Origin: Syntrophomonadaceae bacterium
GTDB lineage: Bacteria; Bacillota; Dethiobacteria; DTU022; UBA8154
Assembly (NCBI GenBank): GCA_007122565.1
Contig: SKTJ01000166.1
Location: 1 to 7,470, forward strand
Direction of reading: 5' to 3'
Length of the DNA stretch: 7,470 nucleotides
Notes under the pieces: generated by a model
What the model was told of the DNA's origin: nothing
Database searches by the model: none
What the model saw: the letters and a program-made list of their open reading frames with translations, nothing else
Position numbers and translations under genes: made by a program
Shown: positions 1 through 4,736 of the stretch, in pieces
Layout of the letters: each line of letters begins with the position of its first letter
How positions within the stretch are numbered: the stretch's first letter is position 1

Positions 1-167
1 AATTCAAGGCTCAGATTTATAATTGGAGCCCCTACCTGATTTTGTACATCTCGAAATGCTGCAAATTTTTCTCCATTCGCATAACCTGCAACAATTATGA
101 GTCGATAGTAAAGTTGAGCCGCCATGTTAATTTTAGTAATAACCTGTCCAGCTAGAAGGTTTGCCAC
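1..167 (-). CDS. brxF: BrxF-like P-loop protein of a type 3 BREX system, 5' part only
   Basis: The minus-strand frame is open from 185 to the left edge and reads ...INMAAQLYYRLIIVAG, then GYANGEKF, then ...VGAPIINLSLE. From memory of the family this aligns without gaps to the N-terminal region of BrxF: YYRLxLLxG, a Walker A loop, then GAPxxNxNLEL. BrxF is a small predicted ATPase of about 150 residues that usually opens brxF-brxC-pglX-brxH-pglZ-brxA phage-defence operons. The loop is odd: Gly-Tyr-Ala-Asn-Gly-Glu-Lys-Phe replaces GxxxxGK[ST], so the second Gly is Glu and the Ser/Thr is Phe, while Lys is kept. The start is uncertain. GTG at 167 has a weak AGGTGA upstream; ATG at 125 would cut off the residues before AAQLYYRL; ATG at 219 lies in another frame and would need a frameshift near 180. 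The gene could be decayed. The fold match is fairly good, but the family call rests on about 40 residues. Confidence 0.5.
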   Translation of the reverse strand, partial: MANLLAGQVITKINMAAQLYYRLIIVAGYANGEKFAAFRDVQNQVGAPIINLSLE

Positions 168-513
168 ACTGATCACCTGCTGATACTAATTCAATATTTG
201 CAATTAAATTCCTTTCCATAGTTCTGATTATTTCCAAATAAAGATATATGAAGCTTAAAGGCTGGTATTGTCAGCAATTATTTTATCAAGGAAAGTTCTC
301 GTTTCTCGTGACTTATGGGCACTCTTTTAGTCAAATTTTTCCTACTCATCTGTATTACATAGTATTTCTGCTAAATTGTTTGCACCCCCCAAACCAAAAA
401 TGCACACCCCTAATAAATTTTGCACCCGGGGTGTGCATACTTTTTGGCAGAAAGGTGTGCAAAGGGGTCATACTGGCTTTTTTCTGTTGCCCAATTTACC
501 CCTGAAAGCACGA
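168..513. other. Gene-free AT-rich interval between the BrxF-like gene and the tRNA
   Basis: No reading frame here has a credible ribosome binding site or recognisable product; short frames that cross it are chance ORFs. It would hold the promoter of the BrxF-like gene, but I found no convincing -35/-10 pair on the minus strand. Its only clear structure is the TGCAC repeat cluster at 381-461. A minus-strand ATG at 219 opens a short frame (MERNLIANIELVSAG...) that ends at a TAA near 135. It overlaps the BrxF-like frame and may be its displaced original start. Confidence 0.5.
381..461. repeat. Cluster of five TGCAC(A/C)CC motifs, three at exact 20-bp spacing
   Basis: Direct copies begin at 381 (TGCACCCCCC), 401 (TGCACACCCC) and 421 (TGCACCCGGG). 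Inverted copies lie at 428-437 (GGGGTGTGCA, the exact reverse complement of the 401 copy) and 454-461 (GGTGTGCA). The 20-bp period is about two helical turns, which suits cooperative binding by a regulator or transposase. Two readings are plausible. One is an operator array upstream of the BrxF-like gene. The other is a solitary end of an IS21-type element, because such ends carry several subterminal repeats and begin with TG. No transposase gene is present in the window. Confidence 0.55.
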
Positions 514-514
514 A

Positions 515-535
515 AAGCCCTTGCTGTAAGGGCTT
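515..535 (-). terminator. Hairpin terminator of the tRNA-Ala transcript
   Basis: A perfect 8-bp stem (515-522 AAGCCCTT with 528-535 AAGGGCTT) closes a 5-nt loop. It lies about 30 nt downstream of the tRNA 3' end. On the minus strand the stem runs into a short T-rich tail (CTTTTCGTGCTTTC). The tail is weak, so it may act partly as a processing or stability hairpin. Confidence 0.5.
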
Positions 536-565
536 CCGCATTGTATCAAAATTTGAGTTTACATT

Positions 566-641
566 TGGTGGAGATGAGGGGGATCGAACCCCTTACCTCC
601 TGAATGCCATTCAGGCGCTCTCCCAAGTGAGCTACATCCCC
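566..641 (-). tRNA. tRNA-Ala, anticodon GGC
   Basis: The 76-nt minus-strand sequence folds as a full cloverleaf. The acceptor stem GGGGATG pairs with CATCTCC, with one G-U pair. The D arm contains GTAGCTCA...GGGAGAGC. The anticodon stem CCTGA/TCAGG closes the loop ATGGCAT, giving anticodon GGC. The T arm contains GGTTCGATCC, and CCA is encoded at the 3' end (566-568). It reads GCC and GCT alanine codons. It stands alone with its own promoter at 659-687. Its 3' end points towards the possible defence locus at the left edge, and tRNA 3' ends are common integration sites, but I found no partial copy of the tRNA 3' end in the window. Confidence 0.97.
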
Positions 642-658
642 ATGTGTAATACTTTATC

Positions 659-687
659 AGTATAAAGATTTTTACCCGTTTTGTCAA
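659..687 (-). promoter_or_regulatory. Sigma-A-type promoter of tRNA-Ala
   Basis: On the minus strand, a consensus -35 TTGACA (682-687) is followed by a 17-bp spacer and -10 TATACT (659-664). Transcription should start near 652, about 10 nt before the mature tRNA 5' end at 641. It lies between the stop codon of the flavoprotein gene (707) and the tRNA. Confidence 0.85.
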
Positions 688-706
688 CCTTAACAAATGC
701 ACAAAT

Positions 707-1948
707 TCATTCCAGAGCCGCATATTTTCCGGCCACATATCCGGTGGAGAAGGCCGCCTGCAGGTTATAACCTCCTGTATAACCGTCAACATCCAGGATC
801 TCACCGGCAAAATAGATGCCTTTAACCAGTTTGGATGCCATGGTCTTAGGGTTTACTTCCTTAACATCAACTCCACCTGCAGTTACGATGGCCTCTGCAA
901 TGGGGCGGGTGCCAGTAATCGTCATGGTAAAATTCTTAAGCAGTCTTACCAGTGCAAGACGTTCAGTCCGGGTTATCTGGTGGCACTCTTTTTCTGCTTC
1001 TATTCCACTTAAGCTAATGATAACGGGGATCATTTTTTGCGGCAGCAAATCGTTTAACGCATTTTTGAACATCTTGCGCGAATACTTGTTAAAATCCCGT
1101 TGGATCCGTTCATCTAATTTTTCTTCCTGCAGGGCTGGTTTTAGGTCCAGCTTGATCGTTACCGGCTGCTGCTGCTTAAAGAGATGATACCCAATATCAT
1201 GGCTCATAGAAAGTATTATCGGCCCGGAAAGACCAAAGTGAGTAAAAATCAGCTCACCAAAATCCTCATTGATTAATTTTCCCTTTTCAGTGTAAGTCCT
1301 GGCCCTGACATTCTTCAGACCAAGACCCTGCAGCTCCTTAATCCATTTTTCTGAAACCTGGAGCGGTACCAAACCGGGGCGGGGATGAATTACCCGATGA
1401 CCAAGCTGCTTCGCCCAAACATATCCATCACCGGTGGACCCAGTGCCGGGGTAAGACATCCCCCCGGTGGCAATTATGATAGCATCCACTGCAAATTCGC
1501 CTCTATCACTGTTAATCCCTGCTAGTTTAGAATCCTTGATTATAATATTAGTTACGGTGGCAGAAAGGAGGATTTCCACTCCGGCTTTCCGGGCATTATT
1601 GTTCAATAAATCAACGACGTCTTCCGCTTTGTCGGATACGGGGAATACCCGGTTGCCTCGTTCCACATTGGTCTGCAAACCCCGTTTATGAAAAAATTGT
1701 ATTAAATCAGTATTTGAGAATTCATGAAAAGCACTATGTAAAAAACGGCCATTGCCAGGGAATCCTTTAATTAAATCGCTGCCGTCAACAGATGTTGTGA
1801 GATTGCACCTGCCTTTACCGGTAATACTTAACTTTCTTCCTACCTTGGCCATTTTTTCTACCAGTATAACTCGCGCCCCACGTTCGGCGGCTATAGCAGC
1901 GGACATTAGCCCAGCCGGGCCGGCTCCCACAACTACAAGCTTCTTCAT
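707..1948 (-). CDS. FAD-dependent oxidoreductase of the HI0933/BaiN/YhiN family
   Basis: The 413-residue cytosolic flavoprotein has the expected family length. Residues 4-31 form the FAD dinucleotide-binding fold with GAGPAG (8-13) and an acidic strand end at E31. The family signature GRKLSITGKGRCNLT follows at 37-51. A central ATGG...GSTGDGY segment and the C-terminal GIYFAGEILDVDGYTGGYNLQAAF block, which closes the FAD site, are intact. The family includes BaiN, assigned to bile-acid dehydroxylation, and E. coli YhiN; many members carry the database name 'aminoacetone oxidase family' without a proven reaction, so the substrate here is unknown. The start at 1948 is supported by AGGAGG at 1956-1961, 7 nt upstream. 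Its leader contains an inverted repeat (1985-1991/2014-2020). The strong terminator at 2067-2099 separates it from the lipoprotein gene upstream, so it is probably transcribed alone. Confidence 0.93.
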   Translation of the reverse strand: MKKLVVVGAGPAGLMSAAIAAERGARVILVEKMAKVGRKLSITGKGRCNLTTSVDGSDLIKGFPGNGRFLHSAFHEFSNTDLIQFFHKRGLQTNVERGNRVFPVSDKAEDVVDLLNNNARKAGVEILLSATVTNIIIKDSKLAGINSDRGEFAVDAIIIATGGMSYPGTGSTGDGYVWAKQLGHRVIHPRPGLVPLQVSEKWIKELQGLGLKNVRARTYTEKGKLINEDFGELIFTHFGLSGPIILSMSHDIGYHLFKQQQPVTIKLDLKPALQEEKLDERIQRDFNKYSRKMFKNALNDLLPQKMIPVIISLSGIEAEKECHQITRTERLALVRLLKNFTMTITGTRPIAEAIVTAGGVDVKEVNPKTMASKLVKGIYFAGEILDVDGYTGGYNLQAAFSTGYVAGKYAALE

Positions 1949-1984
1949 TAAGTTACCTCCTGTACATATCTGTTACATAGTTAA

Positions 1985-2020
1985 CCACTTTACTTTTCGT
2001 ATTCTTCCTCTAAAAAGTGG
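1985..2020. repeat. 7-bp inverted repeat in the leader of the flavoprotein gene
   Basis: CCACTTT at 1985-1991 is the reverse complement of AAAGTGG at 2014-2020, with 22 nt between. It lies between the likely promoter and the ribosome binding site of the flavoprotein gene. It could be a leader hairpin or a repressor site, but its length is also compatible with chance. Confidence 0.3.
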
Positions 2021-2021
2021 C

Positions 2022-2049
2022 ATATTAATCAGCAAATAATCTGACGCAA
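2022..2049 (-). promoter_or_regulatory. Weak candidate promoter of the flavoprotein gene
   Basis: The minus strand has TTGCGT (2044-2049), a 16-bp spacer and TAATAT (2022-2027). The -35 matches only three consensus bases. It is listed because a promoter is needed between the terminator at 2067-2099 and the start at 1948, and this is the best pair I see there. Confidence 0.25.
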
Positions 2050-2066
2050 CGCTATTACTTTTTACT

Positions 2067-2099
2067 AAAAAAGCCGGTTCAACTCAAACCGGCTTTTTT
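2067..2099 (-). terminator. Strong intrinsic terminator after the FMN lipoprotein gene
   Basis: The core stem GCCGGTT/AACCGGC is extended by six A-T pairs (2067-2079 with 2087-2099) around a 7-nt loop. It has a U tract on either strand, so it can work in both directions. It lies 28 nt beyond the lipoprotein stop codon and insulates the flavoprotein gene downstream. Confidence 0.9.
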
Positions 2100-2126
2100 A
2101 GCTAAATATCTTCATATGTTGTTGTG

Positions 2127-2501
2127 TTAGTTAATCGCGTCTTCCACTGCTTGCATGATCCCTTCCGATGTATCCGTTGCGCCTGATACAGCATCAACAT
2201 TGGTGCTCTGTGCTTCGATGATTGCTGCAGGAATCTGTTCAAACGCAGGGTCACTCAGTCCTTCCGTCTCCCCGTGCTCCAGCACGGTAATGTCCGTAAT
2301 GACATTGCCATCCATAGTTACCTCTACTCTAATGGGAACATCCGGATTATAGCCTATACCTTCTCCCTGTAATACCTGTGTACCACCATTTTCTGCTGGT
2401 GGTGCTGGTGGTGGGGCCGGCTGATCCTGAGCACATCCGGCAAAAGAGAATGCCAACAGGATAATTCCGGTCAGCAAAATAACAGCTTTAAGTGAACGCA
2501 T
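2127..2501 (-). CDS. Small FMN-binding (flavinylated) lipoprotein
   Basis: The 124-residue exported protein starts with a lipoprotein signal: MRSLK, a hydrophobic run to residue 20, then FAGC with the acylated Cys at 23. A Pro/Ala-rich tether (about 28-37) follows, then one FMN-binding domain of the RnfG/NqrC type (about 45-123). The motif VDAVSGATDTSEGI (SGAT at 106-109) is the site where ApbE-type transferases attach FMN to the Thr in known members. The predicted product is thus a membrane-anchored flavin carrier on the outer face of the cytoplasmic membrane. The -3 lipobox residue is Phe rather than the usual Leu. AGGAGG at 2511-2516 supports the start. The gene follows the ferredoxin gene on the same strand across a terminator hairpin at 2528-2560. 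No ApbE or Rnf gene is visible here, so the partner is unknown. Confidence 0.88.
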   Translation of the reverse strand: MRSLKAVILLTGIILLAFSFAGCAQDQPAPPPAPPAENGGTQVLQGEGIGYNPDVPIRVEVTMDGNVITDITVLEHGETEGLSDPAFEQIPAAIIEAQSTNVDAVSGATDTSEGIMQAVEDAIN

Positions 2502-2527
2502 TGGTTTTCACCTCCTTTACACAAAAA

Positions 2528-2560
2528 TAAAAGTACGTCGTAAAACACGACGTACTTTTA
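2528..2560 (-). terminator. Intrinsic terminator between the ferredoxin and lipoprotein genes
   Basis: A 13-bp perfect stem (2528-2540 with 2548-2560) closes a 7-nt loop. On the minus strand it ends in TTTTATTTTTG. It lies 11 nt after the ferredoxin stop codon and only about 11 nt before the ribosome binding site of the lipoprotein gene. It therefore ends most ferredoxin transcripts, or attenuates read-through into the lipoprotein gene. Confidence 0.85.
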
Positions 2561-2571
2561 AGTTTAACTCA

Positions 2572-2745
2572 TTAATCAGCCATTTCAATAGCTTCCTCAG
2601 GGCAATCGTCCACGCAGGAACCGCAATCGGTGCATTCGTTTTCATCTACTACAGCCACATCGTCCACTGTAATGGCTTCGGTGGGGCAAACATCAACACA
2701 GCTACTACAACCACTGCACTTATCCACAATTATTTTTGCTGGCAT
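2572..2745 (-). CDS. 2[4Fe-4S] clostridial-type ferredoxin
   Basis: A 57-residue, strongly acidic cytosolic electron carrier. Two CxxCxxCxxxCP motifs, at residues 10-21 and 38-49, each give three ligands to one cluster and one to the other, the standard arrangement for 8Fe ferredoxins of about 55-60 residues. A longer frame starts at 2781, but the ATG at 2745 is preferred: GGGGAGGAGA (2751-2760) sits at the right distance before it, and the extra residues are a translation of that ribosome binding site. A promoter lies at 2800-2828 and a terminator at 2528-2560. Partners in anaerobes would include oxidoreductases and hydrogenases, none of which is in this window. The FMN lipoprotein gene lies directly downstream. 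Confidence 0.95.
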   Translation of the reverse strand: MPAKIIVDKCSGCSSCVDVCPTEAITVDDVAVVDENECTDCGSCVDDCPEEAIEMAD

Positions 2746-2799
2746 ATGCTTCTCCTCCCCCTTCTTAAATTTTACTGACATATTACTAAAACCATACCT

Positions 2800-2828
2800 A
2801 TTAAAGCATATTTGGCCATTGCCGTCAA
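2800..2828 (-). promoter_or_regulatory. Sigma-A-type promoter of the ferredoxin gene
   Basis: The minus strand has TTGACG (2823-2828), a 17-bp spacer and TTTAAT (2800-2805). Transcription should start near 2793, giving a leader of about 48 nt before the ATG at 2745. This is the only good promoter upstream of both the ferredoxin and the lipoprotein genes. Confidence 0.7.
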
Positions 2829-2973
2829 TAATTTTTGCATAAAACTATAGTAACTTTTCTGGAGTATTTCTTAGCCCATTACTGGATTCGATTACCTGAG
2901 TAATTACATAATTTCCGCTATTACCCTGTTCCCGAAAGATCTTTTTTTTGATAAACTAAGGCAGGGTGATGTT

Positions 2974-4527
2974 ATGTTAAAGCTTTCTAATAATATATAT
3001 CCATTATTCCTTTTACCAATACTGTCAGGCCTGTTTTTGCTGCTCAGTTTCCCTCCTTTTAACCAGGGGTACATGGCATGGCTTTCCCTGCTCCCCCTGT
3101 TTTTCTATTGCCGGGCGGTGCCTCCGGGAAAAAGAGCCTTTTTTGGAGGCCTGCTTACAGGGATGGTTTTTTTTCTGTACCTTAACTCCTATATAGCTCT
3201 TTCCGTAAACTTTCTTTTTTCTCCCTTACTCGGTATCCTGGTGGTTGTGGCTGCCTCCCTCTATCCTTCACTTTATATTGGCGTTTTCGCCCTTTCTTTT
3301 TCCTTTTTCCTGCAACGGGGACGTCCTATGCTCACAGCCCTTGCCGCCCCGGCCCTCTGGGTTTTGCTCGAATATCTGCGCTCCGCCGGACTACTCGGTT
3401 TCAGCGGCGGCTTATTAGGATACAGTCAGGCCGGTTATACCTTTCTCTTCCCCCTCGTTTCAACTTACGGGTACTGGGGTCTGCCTTTCTCTATGATTCT
3501 CTTCCAGGTCGCCCTTTTTTTCCTATTCCTGCCACAGGGGGGGGGAAAAAGCTCTGCTTTACGACGCAGCCTGATATGGCCATTTATCCTTTTAAGTGTT
3601 GTCCTGGTTGCCGGATTTACCCTTCCTTCACGCTTTCCTGTCCAGGAAAAAGATGAAACACTGCGTATTGCCCTTTTACAGGGTAATATATCGCAGGCAG
3701 ATGTTCTCGACCCGGCTATGGCCCCTGTTAACTTCCAGAAATATATTACCCTGACAAAAGAGGCAGCAGACCGCTACGGCTCCCTTGACCTGATTGTCTG
3801 GCCGGAAACAGTTTTTTCCCTGAACGTGGCCCGCTATGAGCAGAACGCGGCAGCAAAGCTTGCCTCCCTCGCCAAAGAAGCAGAAGCACCACTGATGTTC
3901 GGAGCGATGATCGAAGATAAGCATTCGGGAGATGTGTTTAATTCCATCCTGCTGCAACGTGCCGGCCAACCTGCTTTCGACACACAACGTTATGACAAAC
4001 AACGGCTGGTACCATTCGCTGAATATTTTCCTTTGGATAACCTGCTTAACATGATATTAAACAGCGACGTCTCCCTGGGCACATACACACCGGGCGGGAA
4101 AGCATCGCCTTTCTATCTGAACAATTTTACCGTCGGGGGAATTGTCTGCTTTGAATCCTTCTTTCCCGGGCCGGCGTTGCAACTGGTCCGTGGCGGTGCG
4201 GAGCATATCTTTATCCTCACCAACGATGCCTGGTTCCTGGAAAGCCATGGGGTGCAGCAACATGCAGATGCCGCCCCTTTTCGTGCTGCTGAACTGGGAG
4301 TCGGGGTCACCCAGGTTGCCAACACGGGGCTTACCCGCTCCTACAATTACCGGGGGGAAAAGATTCTCGACCTGCCACCGTACCAGGAGGGCATTGCTCT
4401 GTTGGAAACAAGCATGGCTCAGCGGCAGACCCTTTATCGTCTCTTTGGAGATTATTTTGTAATATTGTGCGCTGTAATATTTATATTTTGCCTCATCCAA
4501 ACCCATCGCAGAAGCAATATCCTTTAA
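2974..4527 (+). CDS. lnt: Apolipoprotein N-acyltransferase
   Basis: A 517-residue integral membrane enzyme that transfers an acyl chain from a phospholipid to the N-terminal Cys of diacylated lipoproteins, the last step of lipoprotein maturation. Residues about 8-215 contain the hydrophobic N-terminal segments, including the conserved SFPPFNQGYMAWLSLLPLF stretch. Residues about 230-480 form the nitrilase-like catalytic domain. The Glu-Lys-Cys triad is visible: E278 in WPET, K342 in YDKQRLVPFAEY and C392 in GGIVCFES, matching E267, K335 and C387 of E. coli Lnt. A final membrane helix (about 491-509) is followed by basic HRR. Length is normal. A modest AGGGTG precedes the ATG. The gene diverges from the ferredoxin gene and converges on nrdJ. 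A G9A5 run at 3537-3550 codes for QGGGKS in the linker between the membrane and catalytic parts. Lnt implies N-acylated lipoproteins, for which the FMN lipoprotein is a possible local substrate. Confidence 0.95.
   Translation: MLKLSNNIYPLFLLPILSGLFLLLSFPPFNQGYMAWLSLLPLFFYCRAVPPGKRAFFGGLLTGMVFFLYLNSYIALSVNFLFSPLLGILVVVAASLYPSLYIGVFALSFSFFLQRGRPMLTALAAPALWVLLEYLRSAGLLGFSGGLLGYSQAGYTFLFPLVSTYGYWGLPFSMILFQVALFFLFLPQGGGKSSALRRSLIWPFILLSVVLVAGFTLPSRFPVQEKDETLRIALLQGNISQADVLDPAMAPVNFQKYITLTKEAADRYGSLDLIVWPETVFSLNVARYEQNAAAKLASLAKEAEAPLMFGAMIEDKHSGDVFNSILLQRAGQPAFDTQRYDKQRLVPFAEYFPLDNLLNMILNSDVSLGTYTPGGKASPFYLNNFTVGGIVCFESFFPGPALQLVRGGAEHIFILTNDAWFLESHGVQQHADAAPFRAAELGVGVTQVANTGLTRSYNYRGEKILDLPPYQEGIALLETSMAQRQTLYRLFGDYFVILCAVIFIFCLIQTHRRSNIL
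3537..3550 (+). repeat. G9A5 homopolymer tract inside lnt
   Basis: Nine G followed by five A lie in codons 188-193 of lnt, before the catalytic domain. A one-base slip would truncate the enzyme ahead of its triad. Such tracts are typical sites of replication slippage and of sequencing error. The frame is intact here. Confidence 0.8.
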
Positions 4528-4542
4528 CAAAGATCTATTATC

Positions 4543-4632
4543 TAACATCTGAGTAAAGGGATAACAGGGGTAGGGGAGAAAGGCAACGGGCGGACAGGTC
4601 GTCCGCCCCTACGATTTGGTGGTCAGATGTTA
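4543..4632. repeat. Nested inverted repeat, MITE-like, between lnt and nrdJ
   Basis: The outer arms TAACATCTGA (4543-4552) and TCAGATGTTA (4623-4632) are perfect 10-bp inverted repeats bounding 90 bp. Inside lies a GC-rich palindrome, GGGCGGAC/GTCCGCCC with a 5-nt loop (4588-4608), flanked by GGGGTAGGGG and CCCCTACG. Similar GTAGGGGCGG...CCGCCC palindromes are, to my knowledge, dispersed repeats in many bacterial genomes. It could also form an RNA hairpin ending the convergent lnt and nrdJ transcripts, although it lacks a good U tract. Confidence 0.6.
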
Positions 4633-4701
4633 CAGTGCCGGAGAGCCGAAAACCATCATACAGCAAGAACCGGAAATAAGCGTTGTTTCTCTACCCTTTT
4701 C

Positions 4702-4736
4702 CCTCCAACCTCTAACCTCCAACTTCCAATCTCCAA
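4702..4736. repeat. Degenerate 7-bp tandem repeat abutting the nrdJ stop codon
   Basis: Five heptamers run without gaps: CCTCCAA, CCTCTAA, CCTCCAA, CTTCCAA, TCTCCAA. On the nrdJ strand they read as TTGGAGG-like units and begin at the base after the TAA stop (4737-4739). The strand asymmetry makes the nrdJ 3' UTR purine-rich. No function is evident. Confidence 0.7.

Noticed and set aside
381..461. CRISPR-like array
   Set aside because: The repeated unit is only 8-10 bp, orientation changes, and the spacers are about 10 bp; far below CRISPR dimensions.
248..665. Three overlapping plus-strand ORFs of 75-85 codons
   Set aside because: They cross the TGCAC repeats, the terminator hairpin and in two cases the tRNA; no ribosome binding sites or recognisable products.
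559..810. Minus-strand ORF of 83 codons
   Set aside because: It runs through the tRNA-Ala and the end of the flavoprotein gene; its 'SLGRAPEWHSGG' stretch is the tRNA translated.
2746..2781. Longer ferredoxin start giving 12 extra residues
   Set aside because: The extension translates the ribosome binding site itself (KKGEEKH). The ATG at 2745 has proper spacing and yields the normal ferredoxin length.
2929..2950. Possible terminator at the T8 run before lnt
   Set aside because: Only a short AAAGATCTTT palindrome precedes the T tract, without a stem and loop of terminator strength.
4057..4548. 163-codon ORF antisense to lnt
   Set aside because: It is a frame shadow of the conserved catalytic region of lnt, with no recognisable domain of its own.
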